A stretch of 64,000 nucleotides of DNA, from the NCBI GenBank assembly GCA_033439795.1, contig JAUTDP010000010.1, positions 62,001 through 126,000 on the forward strand, read 5' to 3'. The translations under genes and the position numbers were made by a program. Under the pieces are notes generated by a model. The model did no database searches and was not told the DNA's origin. It saw only the letters and a program-made list of their open reading frames with translations. This DNA is from Sordaria brevicollis (taxonomy: Eukaryota; Ascomycota; Sordariomycetes; Sordariales; Sordariaceae). Shown in pieces: positions 12,060 to 23,886 of this stretch; the stretch's first letter is position 1, and the number at the start of each line of letters is the position of its first letter.

Positions 12060-13031
12060 ATTGGAGACAATAACCCCATGGGCTGGTTCAAAAGGATGAG
12101 GGGAATTGAAGTGAATAAGAACTCGACAACCAGCATTAAACACCAGGCTAGACGCTCTTGACACCAGCTGAACTCTTCCTTGTACGACTTAGGGATCCGC
12201 CATTGCTAGGTCCGTAAATGTTCATGTCTCGGAGATCCTGGGCCCCATTGGAGGTGATGTTTCAGCTAACTGCCGTCAACAAAATAAAGATTGGCTGAGA
12301 TCTGTTTTTGACGATAACAATGTGTGGTTGATCACCATCAGGTAGGTGCTTGCTAGTGAGCTGCTGCCCACGTACATGTTAAGTGATGGAAGGCGTGTCT
12401 GAGAGAGCCCAAGGGTCCGCCCTTCTCCCGATAAGAAACGCACAGAAACGATCCAATGAAGAAGTCTCTGAAACAGAAGATAAGCAGGTCAAACCCAAAT
12501 ACGAGTGGTGATGGATCACCGTCTGAGCAACGGAACCTGCGGGGATGAACCGCACGCCCAATTGGCGTTCGTCCCGTCCCACAGGGCACACCCCGCACGA
12601 TACAACGCGATCGATATCCAAAGGGACTTGAGAATATCCCCGGGTGATCTGGAGAAATGCGGTTGGGAAACGAGGTGAACATGAAGACCGACTCATTTCA
12701 CCACTTGGTGAATACCAGTGGCATATATAGATCGCAATCACTTATCATAACCAAAACGGCGTATGTTGTAGTTCAACTAACTTTATTACGCATAAGTCTT
12801 GTCCAACAAATGAAAGAACGAAAGTAAAACAAAAACAAACAGCCAATTGCCTTGGTGTAATGCGGGGGAATCATTCAGCGTAACATTTTCCTCGTCACAA
12901 CACCCTTGAAGCCTCTCCAAACGCCATTGCCAATCATGCTCATGGGATAACATAACTGAAATTCGCCGACGTACTCCGGACCCGATCAGTCCGAGTCATT
13001 ATATGTACCGAGTCTTTGTTCGGGGGTCATC
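12060..13031. other. Intergenic region
   Basis: This is the upstream region of the alpha/beta-hydrolase gene joined to the 3' flank of hda-3; both genes are on the minus strand. An AT-rich segment at 12750-12850 may contain the polyadenylation region of hda-3. No gene is supported. Confidence 0.5.
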
Positions 13032-15278
13032 CTATTCTTGGGGCTTGTCGGCCTCCTTTTCCTTGTCATCGGCTGCTGTCGCGGGTGCTTTGTCTGACGC
13101 CTCTTCAGGGGCCTTGGCTGGCTCTTCTGCCACTGCCACGGCCGCCTCAGTGTGAGCTTCTGGTACGGGCGAGGCGGGCTTAGGCGAGGTGGCCTTTGGG
13201 GAGGCTGGTGCTGCTTCAGCGGTGGGCTCCGTAGTGGGAGCGGCAGCGGCAGCGGCAGCGGCGGCGGCGGCGGGGACGGCGGGAGTTGACTTGGGTTCCG
13301 TCTCTGGTTCTGGAGCAGCGGCAGTTTCCACTTCCTCGGTCTTGATCTCCGCTTCTGGCTCTGCAGGCTTGTCATCGGCTTCGCCCATGTCCACATCGCC
13401 GTCTTCGTCGACCTTGGCCGCAGAGCTTGCTTCAGGTTGTACAGGCGCTGCTGCTTCTGCGGCTGCGGGGGCCTCAACTGGAGCTTCAGCGGCAGCCGGT
13501 TGAGCTTCGTCATCGTCGATCATGGTCTCATCATTATCGACAGCAACAGGCTCCGCTGGCTTTGCAGGGGCGGCAGGGGCGGCGGCGGCGGCGGCGGTAG
13601 CGGCAATCGAAGGCGGAGCCGGTTCTCCGATATCAAGGTCCATATCTTCCACTGCCTTAGGGTTCTTGAAGTCGAGGATGGACCGGCGCTGGGGACCATC
13701 TGGCTTGAAAACGCCATTGGCCTGGGCCATGTCCTCGTCGTCACTCTCCTCGAACTCGTCCTGCCTGGCCCTCTCCTTCTCCCACTGTCGCTGTGTCCGG
13801 CGGACATCCTTGTTCTCATCTTCATCCATGTCGTCAAGCTCGTCTTCTTGCTCATCCGACATACCGAAGCCCTGGCGCGGAACATCCTGCATCTGGACAG
13901 AGGGCACTGGGGCAGTCTTCTTCAGGTTCTCTATCACTGAAATCTTGATCTTCTCCAGGTACTCTGGGCTGTTGGCGTTTTCCATGTTGGAAGAGCGCAC
14001 ATCGAGCTCGTAGTCGGGTCCGTAATACTAGAGTCTGTTAGCGGATTTGCCGGAAGGGGGGAAGTTGATTCACTTACATCATAGTACTCATTATATGGAA
14101 GTACTGGGTTCATTTCAACACCGACCAGGCGGCCCGTCTCGTAGGCCCATGTCCTAGCAACATTGCGCATGGTATAGCCACCTCCGCCGAGGACAAGCGT
14201 CGGCAGTCCAAAGCTGCGCACGTAATTGACACAGTTGGCGTGGCCGCGCATGCTCAAATTGAAGCAGCCAAGACGATCGCCGGACAAACTGTCACCGCCG
14301 CACTGGAGGACAACGGCCTCAGGTTGGAAGTACTGCATAACAGCGCTAATGACGGGCTGGAAGATGGAGCTGTATGTATTGTCGTCGATGCCGTCGCGGA
14401 GGGGGAAGTTGACGGCATAGTTCTTGCCCGATCCGATACCAATGTCGCGCAACTCGCCGGTACCGGGGAAGTACTCGCCGTACTTGTGGAAGGACACGGT
14501 CATGACGCGATCCGTCGTGTAGAATGCTTCTTCGACACCGTCTCCGTGGTGCACATCGATATCGACGTAGAGTACGCGCTTCTTGAAGCGCAAGAGTTCA
14601 AGGATGGCCAAGACAATATCTGTGTAAAGAATCATTTAGGTAAGCCTTGATGCCACGATGCAAGGGTCTTGCCCAAAGGTGATCACATACCATTGACATA
14701 GCAGAAGCCGCTAGCTTCGCTTTTCTTTGCGTGATGCAGGCCACCCGCCCAGTTGATGGCGATATCGCACTTGTCTCTGTTCAAGCGAGCAGCACCCTCC
14801 ATACTGCCGCCGGCACTGATGCCGCAGAACTCGAACAGACCGTCGAAAACGGGACAATCGTCGCCGACGTTGTACTTGCCCTGCTCGCGCATGAAACCGT
14901 CCATGTTGTCGGGCGTAACTTTTTGCAAGAACTCAATGTACTCGTCGGTGTGGAACTGTGTCATTTCGGCAGTAACGGCTGGTTTTGCTCGCTTTTGTGG
15001 ATGTCAGTTTGTTGTTGACGTAGATTCCATAACTACCACCAGCAGAAGGAGGAACAGCCACTCACGTAAACCTCGAGAAACTTGTACACGTTGTAGTTCA
15101 TGACCAGACTGTGGGCGAGGCGGATACGATGGGGCTTCATGGGATGGCCCGTCACGTAGGCATAGTTGCCAATGTCGGAATCGTAAAAGTAGGCGACCCG
15201 CTTCTTGTCATTGTGGACGACGGTATACAGCGGCTCGTCACGCGCGACTCCGGCGGGATCGGTGAACGTGGAAGGCAT
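13032..15278 (-). CDS. hda-3: Class I histone deacetylase, Rpd3 orthologue (HDA-3)
   Basis: Four exons (15278-15066, 14991-14691, 14619-14078, 14027-13032) encode 683 aa. Rpd3-type enzymes remove acetyl groups from histone lysines in nuclear Sin3-type co-repressor complexes. Catalytic landmarks are all present: the HH pair at ~157-158 in [17 protein letters not shown], zinc ligands in [11 protein letters not shown] (D193, H195) and the [17 protein letters not shown] segment, and [14 protein letters not shown]. The family usually has CGAD where this has CGGD, a mild change beside the zinc-binding Asp. The last ~330 residues form a long acidic, Ala/Pro/Glu-rich tail with a run of 11 alanines, typical of filamentous fungi. 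All introns have good donors (GTGAGT, GTATGT, GTAAGT). It diverges from rpn11 across a 1.15-kb intergenic region. The symbol follows Neurospora naming from memory. Confidence 0.95.
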
Positions 15279-16424
15279 GGTGGGCAGATGTCGCCGGGTT
15301 GCCCGTCGTGGTGCCTTGTCGGATACGCAGGACTATCTGGGTAGATACAGCTCGACGTGTGGAATGTAGGTTGTGTTTGTACGGGGGATTGGAACTCGGA
15401 TCGAAATTGAAGTTATTCGCGAATCGCCGGGAGAGATGCTGGGATGGCCAGGGTCCTGTCGTGAGGGTATGGTCGAGTGCGCCGGGCCCAATGGATGAGA
15501 GTGACGGCTTTATAGGATCGATAGATTGACAAAGAATAATATCGAAACAAGCCGGTGGTGTGGCAAATCACCAGGGCTGCTGTCGTCGTCGGGTTGCTAA
15601 GAACGAGAGAGATGGTGTTTAGTTGGAGATTCTCGGCGCCGGGGTATCACTGGTAGAATTGATCCAGCGTGCTTGTTACGAGCCAGCGCTGAGTCGGTGC
15701 GTGTCCCTGCGTGGGCCCTGAAGCAAGCCGCGGGCGGACAGGCGGGGAAGCGCGAGCACGAAGCAGCAGCATGAACGCGTCCGGGCAGGCATCGTGGTGG
15801 TAATAAGTGGGATGCAATTGAGCTCCTCTCCACAACTTTGTAAAGCATTAACCAATCAGAAATGTGGACGAGCAGCTGGCCCTCTCCCGGCAGGCAATCT
15901 TCCAATCCAGACCCGCCAAAATGAGGTCAACCGGTCTTGCCTGCCGGGCAATGACAGACCAGATAAGATTATGTAATCCACATCTTTCACCCTTCCGTCA
16001 CTGCAGTGGACTTTTTTGGCAGTTGGCGTTTGCAGGCTGCCACAGCTTGTCGTCAACGCCGCCGCCAGCCAGCCCAGCCCAGCCCAGCTCGCGGCAACAG
16101 AAGCTCCCCATGCTGCATGCTCCAACCTGACGCGGAGACTCGTCCAGCTACCTCTACAGCACCTCAACCCACCAAACAACGAACCGCCTCCCGACTGTCA
16201 TCTACGACATCCCACTTCAACTTTACAACACCAAACCACATTCACCCGCCATTCCCGTCGTTTTCGCATCGCGACCTTTTCCACCGACTTTTTGCGCGAC
16301 GTCATCTAATACCGAGGAACGCCACCAGTATTGATACTCGATCTGCCGAGACACAGCTACATACCCTCGATAATACACCACCACTTCCTCTTTCTACCCA
16401 AACCACCACATCACATTATTCAAG
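15279..16424. promoter_or_regulatory. Divergent promoter region of hda-3 and rpn11
   Basis: The two start codons lie 1.15 kb apart and face away from each other, so both promoters must be in this stretch. Near 16066-16092 there is a short CCAGC-type tandem repeat. The rpn11 side (16130-16424) is C/A-rich and looks like a 5' leader. No convincing TATA box is seen for either gene, as is common for housekeeping fungal promoters. Confidence 0.6.
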
Positions 16425-17593
16425 ATGGAGCGCATGCGCAGCTTTTTGGGCGGCGTGGGAATGGGCGGTGCGACGGCGCCAGGAGCTGTATGTTTGTTCC
16501 CATTTTCAGATGGAATAGTAGAATCGCGGGCAGGTTGCAAAGGGCAGGCAGAATGCTAACGTACAGCTGTTGCTTGCTTAGGATAACACCAACCTGATCG
16601 ATAACTCAGAGACCGTCTACATTTCCTCCCTAGCCCTCCTCAAGATGTTGCGCCACGGCCGCGCTGGTGTTCCCATGGAAGTCATGGGTCTGATGTTGGG
16701 AGAGTTCGTCGATGACTTCACCGTCCGCGTCGTCGATGTGTTTGCCATGCCCCAAAGCGGTACTGGTGTCAGTGTAGAGGCTGTCGACCCCGTCTTCCAG
16801 ATGAACATGATGGACATGCTCAGGCAAACGGGAAGGTGAGAAAATCCTCATCCAAGCTTGATCTCCCACCAGACGCTAACATGGCCCCCTTCGCAGACCC
16901 GAGGCCGTCGTCGGCTGGTACCACTCGCATCCCGGTTTCGGCTGCTGGTTGTCGTCCGTCGATATCAACACCCAGCAAAGTTTCGAGCAGCTCAACTCCC
17001 GTGCGGTTGCTGTGGTTATTGACCCCATCCAGTCCGTCAAGGGCAAGGTTGTCATCGACGCTTTCCGCCTCATCAACCCTCAGACTCTCATGCTAGGTCA
17101 GGAGCCCAGACAGACAACGTCCAACTTGGGCCACCTCAACAAGCCTTCCATCCAAGCCCTCATTCACGGCCTCAACAGGCACTACTACTCGATCGGCATC
17201 AACTACCGCAAGACCGCCCTGGAGGAGAACATGTTGATGAATCTGCACAAGCACGTTTGGACCGAGGCCCTCGAGATGGAGGACTTCCGCTGCGAGGGCT
17301 CAAGGACAAAGGAGAGACTCGACCGCCTGGTCAGCCTTGCCGACGGCTACGAGAAGAGAGTCAAGGAGGAGACAGAGTTGACCAAGGATCAGCTCAAGAC
17401 ACGCTATGTCGGCAAGCTGGACCCCAAGAAGCATTTGGAGGATGTTGGCCAGCAACTCATCGAGGACAACATTGTTGCCGTTTCAAGACAGATGATCGAC
17501 AAGGAGGCCACCATTGCGAAGAAGGATACCCCCGCCGGGGCCAACGGCGCCACACAAGGCGACCAGATGGAGGTTGAGGAGGAGCAGCTATAG
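16425..17593 (+). CDS. rpn11: 26S proteasome regulatory subunit Rpn11 (JAMM deubiquitinase)
   Basis: Three exons, 16425-16487, 16582-16835 and 16897-17593, encode 337 aa; yeast Rpn11 has ~306. Rpn11 is the zinc metallo-isopeptidase of the proteasome lid that removes ubiquitin chains from substrates during degradation. The JAMM signature is intact: E54 in [14 protein letters not shown]115 and H117 in [16 protein letters not shown], and D128. Exon 1 encodes the usual Gly-rich N-terminus [15 protein letters not shown]. The C-terminal helices ([18 protein letters not shown] and following) that bind Rpn8 are present. The first two introns start GTATGT and GTGAGA and end TTAG and GCAG. The protein ends in the acidic QMEVEEEQL. 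Essential in all eukaryotes studied; no anomalies. Confidence 0.97.
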
Positions 17594-18155
17594 GTACAGG
17601 TACCTTACCTAACCAAAAGGACAAAGCATGCATGACGTTTTCTTTCGCAGGCGCGCGTACCTCCGACACACAATGTGATTTTGTATGACTAGGCGTTAGG
17701 CATTAAGGGTGGGCAGCTAGACCGGTAGCCATGTTCAAGATCTGGTTTTCTTTTCAGTGATCAAGGTCACCTACCTGTTCGGGATGCAGGCCTGCAGTGA
17801 CTGGTTTAGGGTGTCTGGGTTGTGTAAGTGAGCTCGACTCTCCTTTGTTCTCGATCGTTGTGCGTGTCTTGACGAACACATTGCCTTTGTGTTCCGAGGT
17901 TTGTTCTTCGTTATACCCCATTGTCCATTGAAAGATGCCCTGAACAGTGCCGTCCTTCTGATAATAGCATTGTTTACTTGTAGTGTTCATGGCGTTCAAC
18001 TATCTCTTCGAGTCCCCTCATCCGAGTATAAGTATTGGAAGGTCCAGTTCTTCCAAAGTCAATTCAGTTCGTCATCCACGATAACATCAACAAGCATACG
18101 AATAACATCAACAGGCGTTCAAACGACACTTCACCACTCTCAACAAAAAGTCAGC
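17594..18155. other. 3' flank of rpn11 and leader of the next gene
   Basis: The frame of the following gene stays open upstream to ~17889 but contains no ATG before 18156, so this stretch is read as 3' flank plus 5' leader. No other feature is seen. Confidence 0.5.
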
Positions 18156-19988
18156 ATGACTTTTACAGCTTCCTTGCAGACAGCCATCAACCATTTGTTC
18201 TGCGTTTCGCAATCCAACAAGAACAACCATGTTCAAAGACACGGCAACAAAGCCAGCCCGTCCAACGGCAGCTGGCAAGGAAGCCATCAACATAAAACCA
18301 TGCTGCCCCAGCAAGACCAGCAGCACGGAAACACTTCTTCCATCAACACCCCTCAGGAACAGTCAAACAACTGGTATCTTCCCCCCAATCCTCCTCGCCC
18401 TCCTCCTAACTCTCCTAAGCCCCGTCCCATTCATCTCCCTACTAACCCTCCTCCTCGCCCTCCTCCTAATTCTCCTCGTCCCCGGCCTATCCGCTTAAAA
18501 GATATTCAAGCTAACAACAGATCGCAAGTTGAATCATCCGACGACCATTCAGCATACCAGGACGTCTTGGTGTCGGCTACCTTGCCCCACCCCGATCTCA
18601 ACAAGGCTCTCCCACCCGTCCCCCTCTTCTTCCAAGAAGACCTTACCATGTTCCCCCTCCCACTTCCGACAGGGCAGCAGCAAGCTCACCCCAAGACTCA
18701 TCAGGTCCCTCAGCAGCTGACTTCCGAACAGCAGCAAGAATCCGACTTCCTGACCTTACTCACCCAGCTAGAAAAGGCTCTCCAACACATCCCCTACGCA
18801 TTATGTGGCCGCGCCGCCCTTTACGTATGGGGCTACCGCTCGCTATCTGTCACCCCCCCGGAAAAAGTCAGCATCATCTGTCCCGACGGTAACGAAGAGA
18901 TTCTTCTCAGCTGGGCAAAAACTCAAGGTTGGACTTCCGTCGTCTCCTCCCTCCGCGGTTGCTCCTTCGAAGTCCCCCTTGGTAACGGAAAGTCCAAAGA
19001 AGTCAACGTCAAGACCGCCCAACGCATGGGCTTGACCCTCCGCGGCCTTGTTGGCGGCCCAGAAGGAACAAGTGGAAGTGGTGGTAGTATGCCAATGGCC
19101 GTCAAAGGCACCTGGGCCGAAGCCGAGAAAAAGGTGCTCAAGACCCAAGCGGCAGTTGTTACCCTGCCCGCGTTACTGGGCATGTTAATGGAGGGGTTTG
19201 TTACCGAGGTTGATCCCCAGAGTAGCTACCATCAGCGACAAGACCCCGAAGCAGACCAGCAAAGTTCCTCCAGAAAGAGGGTCGAAGAGGCAGCAACCAT
19301 CATCCTCTGGGTTTTGTCAAGGCTCGTCGAGCGCGGCGAACGTCTATCGCAAGACCAAGTCCCCGAAGCATTCTTGGTTCCCTTCCTCGCTGGCTGGCCT
19401 GAGGCTCACGGGCTGTTTGACGAGCTGGGTGTTTCTACATTCGATTCGTGCTTCGAAGCAATTGAATCCGACCAGCTCATGCGCAGTAGACCAGAGTCAA
19501 AGTTGCCGCTGGACGCAGTCACGCTCGCTGCACTTGAGGGAGTCCCGCCGCCGGTACCGATGAGGAACCCGGGGAGAATGACGATGGAGGTGATGATGGT
19601 GCAGCCCACTAGAACGGCTAGTCCGGCTGCGTCGTACAAGTCGCAGGATACGATCGCTTTGATTGAGAACGAGATTGAAGCTTGGAATTGTTTGAGCTTG
19701 GAGGAGGCGGCGTTTGCGGCGGCTGCGGAAACTCCGACTGATGAACGGCAAGCTTCGGGTTCGTTCGAGACTTCATCTCAAGTTTCGGAGGTTTCGAGGG
19801 TTGATTCGAATCCTTGGGCTTCGACTGGTTCGAGCTCGACTGCGCCTTCAACTGTTTCCACTGTCTCTTCTTCTCAGTCTGCGAGTCGGCCAGGTGAGAG
19901 GAGAATCAAGTGTTCTCCTCCGCCTTGGAATCCTGCTTGGGATTCTCGATTGCAGAGCAAGCTCGTGGAATACCCAGACTGGATCTGA
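18156..19988 (+). CDS. Hypothetical protein with Pro-rich region and a conserved central domain
   Basis: One uninterrupted exon, 610 aa, from the first in-frame ATG (MTFTASLQTAINHLFC). Residues ~65-110 contain an internally duplicated proline-rich unit (RPPPNSPKPRPIHL / RPPPNSPRPRPIRL). A globular region around 200-420 begins LTQLEKALQHIPYALCGRAALYVWGYRSLSVTPPEKVSIICPDG. This resembles the opening of fungal domains that look like nucleotidyltransferase-fold proteins (a small-residue GRAALYVWG turn followed by strands), but no catalytic motif is clear, so no function is assigned. A Leu/Ala-rich helical region (LSRLVERGERLSQDQVPEAFLVPFLAG) follows, then an acidic and a Ser/Thr-rich tail ending NPAWDSRLQSKLVEYPDWI. 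Codon usage is normal. It lies tail to tail with the LPMO gene. Confidence 0.7.
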   Translation: MTFTASLQTAINHLFCVSQSNKNNHVQRHGNKASPSNGSWQGSHQHKTMLPQQDQQHGNTSSINTPQEQSNNWYLPPNPPRPPPNSPKPRPIHLPTNPPPRPPPNSPRPRPIRLKDIQANNRSQVESSDDHSAYQDVLVSATLPHPDLNKALPPVPLFFQEDLTMFPLPLPTGQQQAHPKTHQVPQQLTSEQQQESDFLTLLTQLEKALQHIPYALCGRAALYVWGYRSLSVTPPEKVSIICPDGNEEILLSWAKTQGWTSVVSSLRGCSFEVPLGNGKSKEVNVKTAQRMGLTLRGLVGGPEGTSGSGGSMPMAVKGTWAEAEKKVLKTQAAVVTLPALLGMLMEGFVTEVDPQSSYHQRQDPEADQQSSSRKRVEEAATIILWVLSRLVERGERLSQDQVPEAFLVPFLAGWPEAHGLFDELGVSTFDSCFEAIESDQLMRSRPESKLPLDAVTLAALEGVPPPVPMRNPGRMTMEVMMVQPTRTASPAASYKSQDTIALIENEIEAWNCLSLEEAAFAAAAETPTDERQASGSFETSSQVSEVSRVDSNPWASTGSSSTAPSTVSTVSSSQSASRPGERRIKCSPPPWNPAWDSRLQSKLVEYPDWI

Positions 19989-20387
19989 GTACTTACTGTC
20001 ATGATAGAGTTTGTTGTTTTGTTTGGATAAGTCTTTGGAAATTGTTTGGTTTTGGGCGGCATTCTGCATTTTTGGACAAAGTGTGAAAGATACATACCTT
20101 GATGGTATCAAAGTGACTAATCAACATAGATTGTATTGCTTTTAACAAGATATAAAACCAGTTCGTACAAATCTCACAATCCCTCCTCTTCCTCAAATGT
20201 TACATAGTGTAATTTCTGACATGCTGTAAAAGATCAAGCAGTGAAATGTTCCAGACCTCCCTCTGGCTACACGAAAATAAAGAAGATGCAATACGAAATA
20301 CAACTGACCCGACATGCTCCCAGATATCTATCCGTCCCTGTTTGCTTTGTGAAACTCACTTCATGCTCCTATATCTTCAAAAGACAC
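19989..20387. other. Convergent intergenic region
   Basis: Four hundred bases between two converging genes, AT-richer than the flanks. It must contain both 3' ends; AATAAA-like words occur (for example near 20276) but no single site can be assigned. Confidence 0.5.
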
Positions 20388-22429
20388 TCAGAAACCCCTC
20401 CCCGCTCTCCTCTTCAAATGCCTCCTAGCATGCCTCTCCCCAGGTGCATAAGCATCCACCCTCCTTTCACCCTTCCTTACAGCTGAGTGCACCAAAGACC
20501 CGCCCTCACACCTGGTTCCAGCTGAAACCTTCTGAGGAACCGCCCAGCCGTTGGCGCAGATGCCAAAGTATTCATCATCAAAGCAGATAGCGATATCACC
20601 AGTCTTGCATTCCTTCTTTTCATGTGTCGCGCCAGAGCCGGAACCAGAGTCAGAGCCGGAACCGGAACTGGAACCGCCAGAGCCCGATGCATCGTTTGCG
20701 GTGTCTCCGAGATTGGAGGGGGCTGCAGCAGGTGCAGAAGCAGACGCATCACTGCCAGCGCCAGCGCCACTGTCACTTCCCGCACCGGCACCAGCATCAG
20801 GTGCTTCACCAGTGGTGACGGCTGCAGGTGCAGAAGCAGGAGCGGAAGCAGCGTCGGAAGCAGCAGGTGGCACGTTGCTCGTAACGGTCACCTCCAGTGT
20901 CAGAGATGTCTTGCGAGTTACCGTAACGCCTGCTTCATCACCACCAACGGCGGTGGCTCCAGTCTCTGTTGGAGCATCAGGGTCGTGGCATTCTCCCCCT
21001 TCTGAGCCAGACACGGAGCCGGCATCAGCACCACCAGTAGCACTAGCAGTGGCACTTGGTGCCGATCCATCGCTAGGAGCAGTGATGAAGGTGCCTCCAG
21101 CGCCGCCTTCGACCTTAACGCTGCCACTGGAGATGGGCACGACGGAGTAGGACTTGGTCTTGGTTCCAGCGCCGTATGTCCCAGAGAGAGAGGCGAAAGC
21201 GTCACTCTGCGTCTTGGTTCCGCTACCGACAGCAGCAGCAGAAGTGGTAGCAGCTGGTGGCTTTTCTGTGCCCGTGGCTGAACCAGAAGCAGGAGCGGAA
21301 GCAGAAGCCCCAGCGTTGACTCCTCCTCCCGTAGGCACGGCACCACCGCTTGGATGGACTGTCTTGGGGTTTTCCTCGAACGTGGGTAACTTGTCGTTGT
21401 CGATATTGGGGCACAGCTTAGACCCATCGTTAGGGATACCGGGTTTGCCGAAAGGCTTGTTGAGCACGTTGATGATGCGGCCGTATTTGCCTGGGTTGGG
21501 GATGTTGAGGACGTGCGATGTCGCGTTGTTGCCGGTGCTACAGCCATCATAGCCGGGAATATCTGTCTGCCTGAGATTGGCGATGAAGATGTTGGGGAGA
21601 GCATCGTATTTCTCGCGCGAGGTGGTGCTACTGGTGATGTTAACAGGGGCGCAGTTCCTGTGAGGCAAGAGGTTAGTGTCTGATTGTGTTGTGGTGTTCG
21701 AAAGAACGAAATTGTAGATATGCTGTAAGGGAATAGATGTGCAAGGCCAGAAATTGGGGTAGGGCCGACTTACATATACATCTCCCTGTTTCCAACTTTG
21801 TTGAACCACGTCCAGGCAAAAGTCGCTGGACCTGATGGCAAACTATGAATGTGTATTAGCTGGTGGCCATAACATGGCACCAAATTCTAGTGCGAGGTTT
21901 GATGTTCGCAGTTAACTTACAAGTCAGGGATGGGTATCAGAAATTCTCGAGTGCAGTTCACGCCGAAATCGTTGTGGCAAATGTCGGTGTTCGGTCTTTG
22001 TGCTAGATCTTTAGGACGGCCCTCGTTGGGCAAGTTATCTTGCTCATTGCCCATCTCTCCCGGACACCCGCCAATAATGCTGTAGATGGTCTTGAAGGTG
22101 GCCGAGGTATTCCACCCATTTGTTGGCTGATCGTATGAAATGCTGAACTGGCAAGAACCGCCACCATGTTGAGCAGCACCGCTGAACTGCACCAGTTGAA
22201 CCTCACCGGCCTTGATCGGAGTGACCTCCTCAACGTCATGCTTGTTCTGGCAGGGGTACGGATAGTTCATACCCAGTGGTTTAGGTATGTTGAGAGGGTC
22301 GACTTGAACCAGAGGGGCTATCTTGTAGAGATTGTAGGAATGGGGTTTTATCATCACCATGTGCCCTTGGACACAGGTAAGTAGAAGAAGTGCGGCCGTT
22401 GCCGTGCTGCTGCTGAACTTGTAAGCCAT
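20388..22429 (-). CDS. AA11 family lytic polysaccharide monooxygenase with C-terminal cysteine module
   Basis: Three exons, 22429-21921, 21842-21774 and 21657-20388, give 615 aa. AA11 LPMOs are secreted copper enzymes that cleave chitin oxidatively. A signal peptide (residues 1-22, ending VQG) exposes H23 as the first mature residue (HMVMIKP), one arm of the copper histidine brace. The second is H88 in AAQHGGGSCQFSI. The axial tyrosine is probably Y192 in [21 protein letters not shown], reached by splicing across the 69-base middle exon. GGCPGEMG is another AA11 mark. After the catalytic domain comes a linker of over 250 residues rich in Ala, Ser, Gly and Thr. The last ~90 residues hold a small Cys module (CKTGDIAICFDDEYFGICANGW...), like the X278 module appended to many AA11 enzymes and thought to bind chitin. 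A TATA box lies upstream. Confidence 0.9.
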
Positions 22430-23886
22430 CTTGTAAATTGTCGTGATAGTTGACTTGAAGTGAAAGAAATCAAGAAAGAGTTGTGATTCCAGACTTTTTA
22501 TATCGAGGTCGAAGAGTTACCAATTGGCCGGTAGACGACCTTGACAAGGATTTATACACAAACTCATCGCCTTTCCCATATTGCAGGTTCCAGTGTGTCA
22601 GTCAACCTCGAATCAGCGGGGGGCAAACATACCTGAGGTTAATTAGACGCCCACAGTTTCAAGACCCCTTCTTGTTCATTCACTGGCATGTGCGGCTGCC
22701 AGGCGCCGCCGCATCTTGACGCATTGAAACGAGAGTAATGAATCTGGGGAAAGGGGAAGAAAAAAAGAGTCTAGATCTTGCAAGGTACATCATGGAAGCG
22801 CATGGGGTCTCCGGTGGGCGGATAAGGATCCCGCTGAAATGAAAGGAAATGTCCTCGGAGGAGTTCATGTGAGATGTGTGACATCAAACATTGATTGGGG
22901 CTTGAGGGGGAGTCATGTTTGCACAACTGCGAAACACCACTGAGAGATGAGGTCAGGCATATAGAGCGGCGGATGGTATGAAAGGCGGCCCTCAATATAA
23001 TCGGCGTTTAAGGTGGGGGTTATTAGGAAGACCAAAGGAGGTTGACTAAGTGTTGGTGTGTCAAAGGCAATGGTTGGCGGTTCAAGCGGCGCGTACGGTG
23101 AACAATGGCTGTGTTGTTGGGTGTCGCCGTTGTACGCTCCGCAACCACAAAGAAATGTCAAGCGCTTCCATTTACTTGAGCATTTGCTGAAGGCTCGAGG
23201 TCATTCGGATCGGGGTTCTGGGATTTGGCGAAGTCATGGTAGAAAAATGTTTATCACTTGTGTTGTTTGGTTGAAGAGGAAGTGGCGTCCCCGACCCTGC
23301 AAAGATTTCGGCGTGGCTTGTGACCAAGAATCCACCTTCCAAAAGTCGTGTTACACAAGCCAAACATTTCACAACAATCACATGCAAAGAAGACCAAGAC
23401 AAGTTATTTTAAATGATTTTTTTTTCTTCTATACTCAAGATGGGAACCAAAAGATCTAGAATCTAGGTTGACTAGTCCATCTATTCACCACCAAAGTACT
23501 CGACTTCTAATGGGTATACGCGGGGGTATTTATACACCAAAACCATCAAGCAGAGGTATAATGCAAAAATGCAAAGGGAATGAGAAAAAAAAGCAGAAAA
23601 CAATCGAAGGCCGCGCAAATGGCCAGGCCTGTAAACCGCAAGACATGATGGGGATTGCCAAAAAGAATCCCAACAGCAACAAAAACTGAAAAACCCGGCG
23701 GGTATCATCATCACATAAAGGGTTTAGGCCGTAAAAACCCCCTTCTTTCTTCCTTCTCTCTCCTCAGCATTCTTTGTCGTTCGTTGCGTATTCATATCCT
23801 AATCAATCACCTCCTCGTTTTTCCTTTTCATTCTTTTCCCAACCAGTCATGTCATGATAAAAAGACTCTTCAACTCATTAATGGCT
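22430..23886. other. Intergenic region
   Basis: This holds the LPMO promoter and the 3' flank of the sugar transporter; both genes are on the minus strand. No protein-coding frame of normal character and no RNA gene are seen. Confidence 0.5.
22495..22502 (-). promoter_or_regulatory. TATA box of the AA11 LPMO gene
   Basis: The minus strand reads TATAAAAA about 70 bases upstream of the LPMO start codon, within GATATAAAAAG. The spacing allows only a short leader, usual for highly inducible secreted-enzyme genes. Confidence 0.5.

Noticed and set aside
15559..15567. TGTGGCAAA, one base off the yeast Rpn4/PACE proteasome element GGTGGCAAA
   Set aside because: It is ~860 bases from the rpn11 start and closer to hda-3; one 9-mer with a mismatch is expected by chance, and Neurospora is not known to me to use this element.
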